A stretch of 64,000 nt of DNA from Volucella zonaria (GCA_963966105.1 OZ014530.1:324970421-325034420); one strand, 5' to 3'. Counted from the first letter of the stretch, positions 10,750-21,894 are shown. Numbers and translations: made by a program. The notes: a model not told the origin generated them from the sequence alone.

Positions 10750-11806
10750 TTGTTCCGATTTGAGTTCTGTTTGTTTGGTTAAGTTGGTAAATCTGTTGTT
10801 GACATTCCCTCTAAATCTTAGCGTCATAGTTTGACATTTGCAAAAGTTACGTAGCCAAGAGTACATCTATCGCTGTGTGTTGGCGATTTTTTGCAATTTT
10901 AGAAATGGATTTAAATTTGCAAGAACGAACTTGTTTTCAAACAACGAATTTTGCGTAAAAAACGGATTTAATGGTGCGCGAACGTTGGAAATGTTGGAAA
11001 AATGTTTCGACAAGGATTCTCTAAAGAAACCGGTTATTTACCAGTGGCACGAGCGGTTCAAAAGTGGTCGTGAGTCAATCGAAGAAGATGAACGCAGTGG
11101 CAGACCATCGACATCGAAAACCGACGAAAACATTGATGAAGTAAAAGAAATGTTGGTCAATCACCACAAATTAATCATCAGAAAGATAGCGGAGGCCTTG
11201 AACAATGCCTATGGATCCGTCCAAGACATTTTGGTTAATGATTTGGGTTTACGTCCTGTAGCACGAAAGTTGGTGCCAAAAGACCTCAATTTACACGGAT
11301 TACAACTGTATAGTGCATCATGAATTTTTGCCAGAAGGCCAGACAGTAAACAAAGAGTGTTATTTGGGCGTTATGAGACGTTTGCGTGAAGCAATTCGCC
11401 AAAAGAGACCAGAATTGTGGGCAGAAAACTCGTGGATTTTGCACCATGATAAGGCACCGTCGCACAGTGCCATCATTATTTGTAATCTTTGGACGAAAAA
11501 TGCAGCAAATACCCTCCAACATCCACCGAATTCACCTGATTTGGGTCTCTGTGACTTTTTTCTGTTCAATCGAGTTAAAAAACCACTACGGGGAACGCGT
11601 TTCAGCAGCCGAGAGGAAGTAATGGAAAAATCGCAGGAAGCACTGATGGACATACCGAAAACCGAATATAAAAAATGGAGGATTGGATCAAGTGCTGGCA
11701 TAAGTGTGGGGATTGCTTTAAAGGGGACAATATATGTAGATTTAGATGAATAAATTTGTATTTGAAATTTTCTGAATAAATTCCGAAAAATTTCTGATCA
11801 AGGTGG
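10750..11806 (+). mobile_element. Mariner B, deleted copy inside the non-LTR element (unit 1)
   Basis: Same family as mariner A, opposite strand. The 3' terminal repeat (tgatcaaggtgg, then TA) is present; the 5' terminus has been lost with adjoining non-LTR sequence. The N-terminal half (10838-11323) has VIYQWHERFKSGRES, EDERSGRPST and GSVQDILVND. The C-terminal half (11313-11753) has HHDKAPSH, where the family has HHDNAPSH, and PDLGLCDFFLF. The central ~220 bp with TGDETW is missing, with the same junction as mariner A. The element sits in the RT region of a minus-strand non-LTR element. Confidence 0.92.
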
Positions 11807-12060
11807 TATATGACGCAGCAATTATGAAATTCTGTAAGAATGTTTTTTTCTTGGACCCACTGACTAAGTCTTTTGTATTCATAAAATTGGTTGTAACATT
11901 TTTATAAAATTTAAATGGAACTCGATCATTTCCGGGCGTTTTATTTTGTTTTGAATCCTTGATAGTTTGTTGAATTCCTTCTAATGTAAAAGGGTCATCC
12001 AATTTTTCATCAGTAAGCATGGGGTCAGCGTATTGAAACAGTAGTTAATTTAATGGAGCA
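11807..12060 (-). pseudogene. Non-LTR retrotransposon, upstream RT part (unit 1)
   Basis: Minus-strand ORF (12020-11742) with DDPFTLEGIQQTIKDSKQ and NKTPGNDRVPFKFYKN, the 'K+PG.D.IP.EFYKN' block at the start of non-LTR reverse transcriptases. Sequence upstream to about 12060 reads FQYADPMLTDE in frame. With 9556-10735 it forms one relic interrupted by mariner B. Confidence 0.72.
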
Positions 12061-12309
12061 TTAAGGAGACTTAAGAAGAGCTTTTCAAGACAGAGCGATG
12101 GTGTTAGTGCGGGCATTTACTAATTTTACTACTCTACAGAACTTTGCTGGAGACGTGTATTATTTACCACATCAATATTTTCTTGTTAATATGCTGCTTT
12201 TTTATCAAAACAAGTTGGTTTAAAATCCTTGTTGGAATCACTATAGAGTACTTTGAAGATATTGGAATTGTAACCACTCAATAGCCTTAAATTCAAATGA
12301 CTCGTCTCT

Positions 12310-12684
12310 GGTTTTCAAGCAGTTCGGGATATCTTATACAGCGATCCGTAAAACAATTTTTGCATACACTAGTAAGAATAGAGTTTACGGATTAATAAGA
12401 CCAGGAAGACCTAAGATTACTTCTGATGGGCTTGACAAGCGGATTCTAGGAATATCAAATGCTGGTCCAGATAAATGTGAATATGTACTTTAGAGTATTA
12501 GGGGAGACCGACCTTAATAGAGGCAGATTTTATCTTTCAACAGGAAATAGCACCTATTCACACCATGAAAAAAATTGTGGAGAACCGCGCTGAAGGAAAT
12601 GTTAACATTTTAAAATGACCTCCACAAAGTCCCGAATTTTCCCCAATTCAAAACACGCGCGCTGTGCTAAAGATTCGATTATAC
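12310..12684 (+). pseudogene. Tc1-like transposase relic (unit 1)
   Basis: Two Tc1 landmarks appear on the plus strand. Near 12345-12430 an HTH segment reads AIRKTIFAYTSKNRVYG, then RPGRPKITSDGLDKRI (family: GRP..T...DR.I). Near 12535-12684 a catalytic-side segment reads FQQEIAPIHTMKKIV and PPQSPEFSPIENT (family: FQQDNDP.HT and WP.QSPDLNPIENLW). The middle is deleted, catalytic Asp codons are replaced (FQQE-I for FQQDN), and the Trp before PPQSP is a stop. Confidence 0.75.
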
Positions 12685-13386
12685 TCAAAGAAAAGAGTTT
12701 GGTTTTCTTTTCAAATTTCTGTATTGCAATTTTATTCGTTCTGTGTAAATTAGCCTTAAAAGTAGGCCAAAAACTTCTTGGATATTTATCAATAAAAAGA
12801 GAAAGAGTATCGGTTTTCCAACAATGATGTACCTTGATAACAAACAATCTAGTGACTCTAAATATATCGTAGTAGTATACAGTGTTCGTCAAACAGCTAG
12901 ACTTGCTTCGAATGAAGAAAACACCGATTTCAATTACTTCGCTATCTTCCATCATTTGTTGATTGTACATACTTGCTATTCGTTCCTAACCCTAAAAAAG
13001 CAGACATTTTTGGATTTTTTCCAATAGCTCTACGTCACTGTTCTAGCTCACTTAGTTTGTCTTTATTAGAATTATTCAATGAATCCCTCTCTAATTGAAG
13101 TTTTCTTGGAAGGAAGGTTTCCATAGTAGATCCAATATATAAATCTGGTACTACACATCTAGTATCTAACTACTGGCGGATTACCACACTTTCAGTTATT
13201 CCTAAGTATTTAGATAGTCTAATAAGGTAATAAGTAAAATTGTCATATAATAAAAAATCAAAATAGATTTAAATGGACTTCGTTTGTTTTTAATTTAATT
13301 TTGAAAATTTGTGCAACTCTAAGATTGAGGAGTTATGATTAAGAAGTATAACGCAGTAAGTAACCAAAACAAAATTGAAATTATTT
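12685..13386. other. 702 bp block present only in unit 1
   Basis: Unit 2 passes from attatac to tatatgaatattg with only a few bases between (30107-30114). Unit 1 has 702 bp here. The block is AT-rich, with open stretches on both strands up to about 120 codons, none recognised. No terminal inverted repeats or clear target duplication are visible, so it could be an insertion in unit 1 or a deletion in unit 2. Confidence 0.5.
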
Positions 13387-13405
13387 ATATATGAATATTG
13401 ACCTA

Positions 13406-13888
13406 CAGTGTTTGTCCGAAAAGTAATGTCAGTGATATTATTATAAAGCGATTATACGTCGCTATGCGTCGACACCAAATTCTACGTGTTCAAGGGACTC
13501 AAACAGATGTTTAATCGCGTCCGACCTGGCATCGCGGACGATTAGAAACTTCTCCATGACTACGCGCTTGTCCACACTGCCCTCCTCGTGTTCCGAGCCA
13601 GAAGTCCTAACTTGGCTCTGTCAGCCTGATGTGGATCTCCCACGTTTGTTTACGCGCTTGAAAACTCCCATGAATGGACATCATTTCGGGACATTTGACA
13701 AAGTCAAAGAATCTTGCACCAATGCTCTTAAGGATAATCCGGAGGAGGCCTACCGTGATGTCTGCGATACATGGAAATCTCGAGGAAACGATGTATCGAC
13801 CCGCGAGGAGCCCATTTCGTTGTGTTTTACCGATCCGATCAATAATTTTTTTCTCGACTCAGTGATATTGGTTTTCGGGCTAACTCTG
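13406..13888 (+). mobile_element. Mariner C, short deletion derivative (unit 1)
   Basis: A TA-flanked 483 bp element. Terminal repeats are cagtgtttgtccgaaaagta at the left and the inverse of cagagttagcccgaaaacca at the right. The interior encodes only the C-terminal part of a second mariner family: KLLHDYARLST (degraded HDNAPxHT), then RLKTPMNGHHFGTFDKVKES and CTNALKDNPEEAYRD, then a WKSR end. The N-terminal HTH and first catalytic region are gone. Confidence 0.8.
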
Positions 13889-14039
13889 TATTAGAGCGTC
13901 TCCTTCTGTTGAATGTTGAATCATGAAACTCATATATTGACATTTAATACAATTGAATTGTCAATAAAGTAATTTCAGTTTTTTAGTATTCAATAAAAGT
14001 CTTCTCTTTTTATACGCAGAATGAACTTTAATCAATTAT

Positions 14040-14640
14040 ATATTTTCTATTTTAATCGATGACATTCTGCTATTTTTCTAGCAACTTCATAATTCTGTGC
14101 TCATAGAACTTCTGTCCCTTATAAGCACAAAAGTGAACCAAGCGTGATTTGAGATCATTATCATTGGTGAAAGTTTTACCATTTAAATAATTCTAAAAAC
14201 TTCGAAACAAATGAACATCTATGGTCGGACGTGTGACATCACTTCCCACCTAGGGTTCAATCATTTTTAACGTGTTGCCTAAAATGCATATGATCTAGCG
14301 TTGTCATAGTGGAACACGGTTCACCTACGATTTGTCAATTCTAACCATTTTGTTCTTTATTGCTTCTTCCAGTTTCATTAGTTGTTGATAGTAAACATCT
14401 GAAATGTTCGTTTGCTTTCTTGAAAGCAGCTTAAAATACACGGTGGGACTACACCATATTGACAACATAGCTTTCTTTTGTGCACTTCTGCTTTCGATAT
14501 GGTTTGTGCCAGTTCATCACGCTTAGACCGTGATCGTTTTCGATTGATGTTGTAGACCACGGTACAGATAATAAGGTAATATATTGCGCATGTGCCAAAA
14601 AAAGCGATCAATTTTTGTTTACATATACTGTACGTTAATA
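14040..14640 (-). pseudogene. Mariner D relic, irritans-type (unit 1 only)
   Basis: On the minus strand, in mixed frames, the translation follows irritans-subfamily mariner transposase: DELAQTISKAEVHKRK, then SRKQTNISDVYYQQLMKL near 14380-14420, then SFCNYLNGKTF and KGQKFYEHRIMKLLEK near 14080-14190 (family: LNGK.F.....K..L..FFA.K...FYE.GI..LP.+W). The N-terminal half is absent, stops are present, and terminal repeats were not located. The segment is missing in unit 2. Confidence 0.72.
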
Positions 14641-14724
14641 ATTGCTTAAGTTCGAATTTTTTATGGCGTCTTTTATTAATTTATAATGGTAAATATTGAT
14701 TAATAGCGATTTTAAAACAACAAT

Positions 14725-15130
14725 CATCTGTGACTTGGTGTCGGGGTATCTGGAAACAAATTTAATATGTGTGTGTATGAGAAAATACAACACAAAAAGA
14801 CGAATTTCATTTCTTGAACACAAAAGTATGTAATTTATTAGAACATAAGTTAATATAAAAATGATTCTATGTTTACAAAAAAATGTCACAAATTCAAAAT
14901 AGACTAGTTTAACTCTACTATTTTACAAAATTGTTTTTATCATTTTTTTTGTATTATTTAGGTGTTTAATTCTAAAGTACGTACGTGAACGGAAGAAAAT
15001 TTCTTTCACTTTTCTTTCTGACGGTATGTTTTTTGAGAGATTAATTAACTGTTTTAAATACAATAGTTAAGACAATAAGCTATATCATAATGCCTAAAAG
15101 TATTATAAGATTGTAAAAAGAAAAAATCCT
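14725..15130. other. Unassigned AT-rich interval
   Basis: No gene recognised. Unit 2 (about 30925-31300) is alike but has small insertions of acgag near 31148 and 31178 and lacks a few bases near 31217. Confidence 0.3.
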
Positions 15131-15145
15131 TTATTTCAACATTAC

Positions 15146-16130
15146 CTTTCTGGAAGGCCTTTAACCCTCATATTAAGCATTACGGAAGTCATCTCATCGA
15201 CAATTACAAATTGGAGCGACTCTGAAAGTCTGGTAAGGAACTCTTACGTTGAGACAGTAGAACCAATCATTCACCTGGAATTGTAAAGATGTAGGTAACA
15301 CATGATTTTTAAGGAAATTTGAATTATTACCTGTTTAAAAAATACAGAACACTTAAGCCAGCCTCCCGAACTTAGTTCCCCTGAACTACCAGCCCCCATA
15401 ATAGCTTGAGAGACCGTGTGTGAGAATAATTTTGTTGCAAGTTTCACCTTTTGACGTTCACATTAGCAATATCGTCTGATGACCATTTTGCACGTTTTTT
15501 AGGACATCCTAATTTTCTTAATTGGCCCTTGGCAAAAATATGGCTCCAATAATCTGCAAGTACAAACAATAGTTGAAATTCTAATTATACTTAATTCGCA
15601 TTACACTAATTTAATATGTCATCTACTTACTGACAATATGTGGGGATGATTTCATCAGTTTGTGTACTACAGCCGACTATTAATGGTTTAACTTGTCTAC
15701 CGCAGTCTACCTTGGAAGCATCAGTTTGCTTGTAGAAATAAATTCTCTGCGGGGACTTCCAGATCTATGTTCTCCTTGTCATGCACAATTAGTGCATCAC
15801 TGAAATAAGAAAACCGAGTAGTGTAAATAACGGTTATAATAATTGTTCTTCACATACCTTGGGATCAAAAGTCTATTTTGAATCCGTAAATCCTGTGGGC
15901 TCGTCACAAAAGTTTTTACTTCTAATTGTTTTCAGAACTATTCCATATTGCTCGTACAATCCATTAATGACAAAATCACTTTTTTTTAAAATGTTTGCCA
16001 CAAATTCACGCCGTTTTTGTATTTAATTTGCCTTTTCGGCGGCACTGCTTGCACATTTCACTTTGTTTTGGAAACGAGTGATACGATATCTCATTTCCAG
16101 TTTTATAGTTGTTAACACAGGTGTAGAATT
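15146..16130 (-). pseudogene. THAP-domain P-element-like transposase relic (unit 1)
   Basis: Minus strand, with exon-like blocks separated by short GT/AG introns: about 16130-15858, 15799-15631, 15553-15331 and 15274-15146. Block 1 is a THAP zinc finger (YKTGNEISYHSFPKQSE, then ICGKHFKKSDF). Block 3 reads NIFAKGQLRKLE and RAKWSSDDIAN, the THAP9/P-type 'QL.KL..KR.+WS..DIA' helix. Block 4 reads VNDWFYCLNVRVP, and in another frame DEMTSVMLNMRVKG, as in the C-terminal region of P/THAP9 transposases. Most of the RNase H-like catalytic core is missing, stops and shifts are present, and unit 1 also lacks ~60 bp before NIFAKG and the LKxDTVPS end of the THAP domain. Confidence 0.62.
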
Positions 16131-16139
16131 AAAAAAAAA

Positions 16140-17480
16140 AAATTAAAAATATTAAACTAAGTTATTTACGCAGTATATATTTGAAGTAAAAATAAAATAC
16201 GAAGAGGTGAAAACAAAGAGTTATTACCAACGGAACAACTTAGCACCAAGTCATAAAACAAAAAAGACATGGAATAGGAGAAAATCATATAAAAAAGACA
16301 CTCATCAGACTATATGTGGGATGGTGAGCGCAAACAAACGAACAACACATTACAGATGACAGAGTAATTCCCTAAAACACACATATCGAATTATGTAGAC
16401 GTGCAAGTATATCAGAACCGCTAACTGCAACAAACGGACGACAAGATCATACGAGAACGAAGCCAAAGGAAGCCAAACAAACGTACACACACAGAAGGGG
16501 TACTGATAAAATATGTAAAGCAGCTGGCAGGCTAGTTTTTAAGAGTAGTCTGTGTCAGTCTGTCAAGTAGTGTAGATCTCCAAATAAAGATACGAGTATA
16601 TTGTGAATAAAGAATTATAAGAAAACAAGAGATATTCTGAATCTAATTTGATCGACTGCATTTTTATTTGTTTTCCGCGCAAGAGTCACACATATGTATA
16701 TCTATGTATATATGTATATGACTGTGGCAGTAACATAACATGCATATGTAATTAAATATACGTAAATCTGTTGATGTGTTATAGAAAATTTCATGATTGT
16801 ATTCGGCACGCAAACAAAAAGGAACAGCGTCGGGAGACATCGACGAGTACTCGTATAGATCATATGATGAGGATGATAAGGCGAACGCGAAAATAACAAA
16901 CAAAACATGAGAAGACGTAGTTGGTTATGTCGAAACGTCTGATGCAAAGAAAACGACAACGAGGAAACAAAGATGGACAATTTGAAAGGGCAGAGGCAAT
17001 AGAGCCGATCAGTATTCAGTTGTGCGTTATAGTTAATAATCGTTGTAGTTGGTGTAACCTGAAAGTGATGATTAAAAATAACCAGAAGTATAATAAAGTA
17101 GAAGTTGCTTTTTAAACAAGACTTCTATTCATAAAATTAAACGAAATGATTGCATTTGATTTGTTAAACTTCATATTTGTTGGCCCGCGCCTTCTGGAAA
17201 ATTCTTATATTTCAGTAACATTCTCCTCAAACTTCGAAACAAAGCGGATAACATTTGATAACATGGACTGCATTGGGTGTTTATAAAACGGAGGAAGTAA
17301 GACCAATTGCCAATCAAATGCCCGAGATGACGGTTTAACCAACAAATAACCTCCAAAAATCTGAAGAATGTTCATAACCGAGGTCAAATAAATTAATCCA
17401 ATTAAAAACGAAGGTTTTATATGCAACACGTTTTGGGACAAACGGGGGCGATTCCTAATAAAATAATTTAAAAAAAGGTG
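16140..17480. other. Long AT-rich interval with no recognised gene
   Basis: Largely A-rich sequence. About 16530-16640 contains a TATA-poor segment with two aataaag motifs and a gtcagtctgtcaag string, which gives an LTR-like impression, but I find no matching second LTR, primer-binding site or gag. A short tatgta microsatellite sits at 16690-16720. Open stretches of 60-90 codons on both strands are unremarkable. Equivalent: 32440-33782. Confidence 0.3.
17470..17476 (-). terminator. Pol III T-run terminator of 5S gene (unit 1)
   Basis: Seven consecutive T on the minus strand, a few bases past the 5S 3' end, the standard RNA polymerase III stop. Confidence 0.8.
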
Positions 17481-17482
17481 TT

Positions 17483-17600
17483 GCCAACAACACGCGGTGT
17501 TCCCAAGCGGTCACCCATCTAAGTACTAACCGCGCCCGACGCTGCTTGATTTCGGTGATCGGACGAGAACCGATACTTTCAGCGTAGTATGGTCGTTGGC
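17483..17600 (-). rRNA. 5S rRNA gene (unit 1)
   Basis: About 118 nt on the minus strand, starting gccaacgaccatactacgct and ending gaacaccgcgtgttgttggc. 5' and 3' ends pair to form helix I (gccaac/gttggc). The internal Pol III promoter is well preserved: cgtccgatcaccgaaatcaa (A/intermediate region) and gtcgggcgcggttagtactt (C-box region). A run of seven T follows directly downstream. Compared with the Drosophila 5S sequence as I recall it, changes are few (for example gaaagtatcgg for gaatacatcgg). Nothing visible would prevent transcription. Confidence 0.93.
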
Positions 17601-17874
17601 GTCTTTTCTGTCAGCAAACTTCAATGTTCCGTTAATTTTAACGCGCCTTAATACGCCACGCTTTGGCGCCAATTAATCCTGTTCCTCATGAACAAAACAG
17701 TGGTCAGGCACTTTTGTCTGAAAATGAAAAGATGCACATAAGACGCAAGAACGTTTGATGGAGCTATGTACTAATACGAGTACTTCAGAGAGTACTCAGG
17801 GTTTATTAAAGTAAATACTCAATCGAATGACTGTAAACTTTACTTTCTACGATATTTTCTTATTTATTTATCAA
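17601..17874. other. 5S upstream flank and end of unit
   Basis: The ~40 bp immediately upstream of the 5S gene (minus-strand sense ggaacattgaagtttgctga, then cagaaaagac) matches the flank of the degenerate plus-strand copy (ggaacatagaagtttgctaa, then taagaatgac, 3871-3900). Farther out is an inverted pair (gcgcc...ggcgc, about 17643-17672) and unassigned sequence up to the unit junction. Equivalent: 33903-34179. Confidence 0.55.
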
Positions 17875-18987
17875 AGCATAAAGACACTGTAAATTGGATA
17901 GGAATCGAAATAAGGGAAAGCACCAATTTTAAATGAATACGTCTTGATTGAAATACTACAGCCTAGAGACTCCCTAAGGGTATACAAAATAATGGGGATG
18001 GAAAACCGATATGTTTTAGATAGTTGCCGAAACTATACCACGATTTTGGGTACACATGCGCTACAACCCTGGATCGCGAACCTATTTGGAACACCTATGT
18101 ACATCAAGGAGATTGCCTAAAATGACACTGTGGATGGATATGCAAAGCTATTTCTAGACCTATTACAACCCATTTGTTAGCAAGTAAGTCCACAAAGGTA
18201 GGGTTTAAAAGCTCCTAGATTAGCACATCAAGTAGTACCGAATCATAGGAGAAACAATCTGAAGAAGCAACGACGATATAGTGATTTGTCCACTTCTTGG
18301 TTTCTGGTCAGAACGTACCTGGATTTTTAACGTAAACCTCCTGCCGTAAGACTCAATGTTTAGGGAGCAAGGATACGCCTTGCCATCGCTCGCCACAAAA
18401 ATTTTGATACCAATTCGGAACTGTGTTGGAGGCACAAGTTCCACCCTTGGTATGAGTCGAGGCCGACCTAAAACCTCTTGCTGCTCTTAGGGTCGCAGCA
18501 CCCAGTACTTCATTTGCAACTCTACAATGGGCTAAACCAAAAAGGAAACCCTTACCCGCGATTTGGGTTTAAACCACAGCCACCATGATGCTCCCACAAG
18601 GGGGCCTACCTCTAACAAGTCAGGCCCGGACCGAAATCCAGGGGGCTCCTGACTCCCATGGTACCGTGATTTAAGTCCTGGTATGGACTACCGGTGGTCA
18701 AGCCACCAACAAGACCTATGACCGGCAACTTGTAACTGGTCAAATCGTAGCATCCATTCATGCTATAAATCTGAGGATGTTTTCGATAAGACCAGTTATA
18801 GAATAATCTACCCCCGCTTTTTATTAGACAACGTCATTGATGGGCGAAGCCTTGATAATTGGGCGGGGGCCCTGCTTTCTGGTCAGTCAGACCTTTTAGA
18901 ATTCAGACTTAAAAGTACGAAGCAGCCATTATAGCCAATTTCCTGTATAAAGCTACTCTCACCTGAACTCGCCCTAAAGGTTTTGGA

Positions 18988-19194
18988 ATGAGTCACCACA
19001 AATATCAAGTACGACAGCCTGTATTACTTAAATCACTTGCACTTCGGGTTGTAGATAACATAGATAACATCTCAAACTTCATTCTTCGAAAATGTCCTAG
19101 TTCTCTTGACATATTATTCTGTGCTATATTCAACTACTGTCTGAATAATTGCTATTTTCCACCAATTTGGAAAAAAGGAAAATGCTTCCAATAG
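18988..19194 (+). pseudogene. Non-LTR retrotransposon RT scrap (unit 2)
   Basis: Copy of the fragment at 1114-1320 with an identical translation, offset 17874. It has the same jockey-like NNCYFPPIWKKGK motif and the same premature end. Confidence 0.55.
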
Positions 19195-19697
19195 CTAAGC
19201 TTAAGTGAGCAAGAGATATAAAAGACTTTGGACCAACATCCTTGCTATAAAATATAAAAAAAACTGTTGGGGAGACATATAGCAAACCAGTTGAGTGTCA
19301 TCTGCGAGAACTCCAAAAAAACGAAACGAAAAAGACCTGTAAAAACTAGAACGATGAAGTGACAAAAACGAAATGAAAAAATATTTAAAAGCAAAAAAGT
19401 GTAAAGTTATTTGCAAACAAAACGGAAGATTTTTACCGCAAGCCCTCTGGTGAGCTCTCCGTTTATTAGATACGTTTGAACAGAGACTTGATCACTGCAT
19501 GAAATTTAATAAAAGCTTTAATACCAAGCAGTATTAGTTAAATTTTAAAAAAAAGATTAAAGTTACCACTGTATTATCGACAGCGTTGAAGCCAATTTTA
19601 TTCCATCATTGACAGCTGATTTTCCTGTTTATATTTTTGCACAATTTTTGTTCTTACTTCTCTTTACATGAATTAAGTGTATTTTTTCCGGGTATGA

Positions 19698-21736
19698 ATG
19701 GATGAATGGATGAATTAAGTTCCCTAACAATGCGAGCATTACAAGATTTACTTAAGCAAATGGGTGCGTCCCCTAGTTACAAATTAAAGACCGAACTTGT
19801 CGAACGGCTTAGAGGACTAAAGCTAGAAGAAGAATCGAACCAAGAGGTCACTGATAATAAAACCATTGATAAGGGGGAAGTTTATAAGGAGGTACATATG
19901 CCGAAAGACAATAATTTTGTGTTTAGGGATGTTGAAGAGCCCATTAAAACTTTTACGGGTGAAAATAGTAAGAACGTCAAAAGTCGGTTAACGGATTTTC
20001 AGGAGATCTGCACAGTTTGTGGGTGGAATGATGTCCAGAAATATTGTGTTTACATGAGTACATACGTCTTTTACGAGGTGCAACTAAGCTTGCTATCGAA
20101 GACAAAACGGGAGTGTGTAGTTACGAAACTTTGAAAATCACACTATTATCGGAATTTCACGCCCTCGTCCCAACATTGATATCCATCGCGTTCTAGAATC
20201 TCCCAAGAAACGTTCTATGGACAGGTTTTTAGAATATTTTTATACCATACAGCAATAGCAATAGAGTGGAAGTAGTTTTAAATCGAAGGTCAAGGCTGAA
20301 AACCACGCTGGTCCATCTTCCAGTGAATATCGATGCTGAAGGAGATGTGGCAACTGTGGTTCGTTTTCGCATGCATCTCAGGAATGTCCCGATAGGAGAA
20401 CGGCATCGCGTTGTTTTTCATGCAGTGAATACGGGTGGTTCAGTGGTAGGCACAACCTTAACCGTATTAGTGTAAACAGCTCTAGAGTTTTCGTGAACGT
20501 CGGTGGAAGCATTTATTATGCTCTAATTGATAGGCGGAAGCGAAGTTACAATCATGAAGGAGTCGGTCAAGCGTGAAGTGGGATTGGGAGACCACGATCC
20601 TGAAGTGGTTTTGGTGCTAATAAGCTTCGTAAGCCATTGTGGTCTACTGTGGTGGATATCAACGTTCGATGCGAAGAGCATAAGGTTCGTTTCCAAGTGG
20701 TTCCAGATGATTGGTTATCTGATGATATTATTCTGGGTAACAATTTTTTTACAAAAGGTCTCCCTCTTGATTAAGAATGGCGAGGTTAAAGTTTGCAAAT
20801 CAATTTCAACGAGCGAAAGAAAAGATCCTGAAAACTTTTTAGAGAACTTGAAAGTGGTGAACACAGTAAAGAACAGTACAATGGATTTAGTACGAAAAGT
20901 TGAAGATGAAACTTGCCGAAAAAGGATGATCGACCCATTTACCGGAAAGCGAGGAGGTTAGCGCCTACAGAAAAGAAACCAGTGGAAGACCAAATTCAAG
21001 AATGGATGTCCGAGGGAATTATATGGCATAGTCGGTCGTATTTCACGAGCCCTATAGTAATACTCAAAAAGAAGGATAGCAGTAATAGGCTCTGCATTGA
21101 CTATCGCAAGCTAAATGCATAAATCATCAAGGACAGATATCCCAGATGCGTTAGAAAAGCTATATGGTGCGAAGGTTTATACGACTTTAGATCTTCGTAA
21201 CAGATTTTTCCATGTTAACATCATCGAATCCAGTAGAAAGTACACGTCTTTTATAATACCAGGATGATACAACTCGCCCTTAGTTCTTCAGCGACTCTTA
21301 AACACGGTTTTCTATGAACGGAATTGGGAAGTTTACTTACTTCTTTACCTAGACAATGACATCCCTGCGAGAAGTGAACAAGAAAATCTAGAGAAATTAG
21401 CGGTTGTCTTAAAAGTAGCCCAGGAAAATGGTATATTCATCAAATGGGAAAACTGCGATTTTTTATCGTTGCGAATAGTAGTATAAAACCGCGGGTCGAA
21501 AACATAAGGGCGGTAAATGGATTTCCAAAGCCTCGCAATGTTCAAGAGGTACAAAGCATTCTAGGATTAACGGGATTCTTTCGGAAGTTTCAACCAAATT
21601 TTCTCTAAACCTCTGTCGGACTTAATGGGGAAAGATGCAAAGTTGGAATTTGGGACGGATCAGATTGCTGCTTTTCAGTCGCTTAAGGAAATAAACAGGA
21701 AATTTTTGCAACATCATAACGCATTTGAGGGTGTAA
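19698..21736 (+). pseudogene. Ty3/gypsy gag-pol relic (unit 2)
   Basis: Copy of the unit 1 relic, with the same knuckle, RT remnant, YLDND change and stops. A few substitutions differ: for example isoleucine for asparagine-containing codons near 20745, and a single base near 21479 that alters the broken pol frame. It also ends at the 5S flank. Confidence 0.8.
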
Positions 21737-21774
21737 AAATTTACGGAACATAGAAGTTTGCTAATAAGAATGAC

Positions 21775-21894
21775 GCCAATGACCACACTACGCTGAAAGT
21801 TTGGGTTCTCGTCCGATCACCGAAGTCGAGGAACGTCGGGCGCGGTTAGTGCTTAGATTGAGGGACCGCTTGGGAACACCGCGTGTTGTTGCAA
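21775..21894 (+). pseudogene. Degenerate 5S rRNA copy (unit 2)
   Basis: Same diverged 5S copy as at 3901-4020, with the same diagnostic substitutions. The divergence therefore predates the tandem amplification. Confidence 0.85.

Larger units (their letters stand above)
1..17874 (+). repeat. Tandem unit 1 of a ~17 kb repeat
   Basis: The sequence that opens the window (agcataaagacactgtaaat) recurs at 17875 and again at 34180, and the following kilobases match base for base apart from scattered substitutions and indels. Unit 1 is the longest copy, 17874 bp. It carries three segments missing from unit 2: about 443 bp of non-LTR sequence (9211-9653), a 702 bp block (12685-13386) and roughly 0.8 kb with mariner D (about 13900-14724). 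The left edge of the array lies outside the window, so more units may precede it. Confidence 0.95.

Noticed and set aside
16530..16640. LTR-like segment with aataaag signals in the AT-rich part of the unit.
   Set aside because: No second LTR, primer-binding site, polypurine tract or gag/pol nearby; kept only as a remark.
16664..17115. Overlapping 60-90 codon frames on both strands, repeated in unit 2.
   Set aside because: AT-rich, rich in Ile/Tyr/His from tatgta-type simple sequence, no domain. Conservation is explained by the tandem duplication.
17205..17441. 78-codon minus-strand open frame just downstream of the preserved 5S gene, with a hydrophobic stretch (FLIGLIYLTSVMNILQIFGG).
   Set aside because: Overlaps the 5S spacer homology, no homologue recognised, and the frame is shared by units only because they are duplicated. 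The diverged 5S flank does not keep it open.
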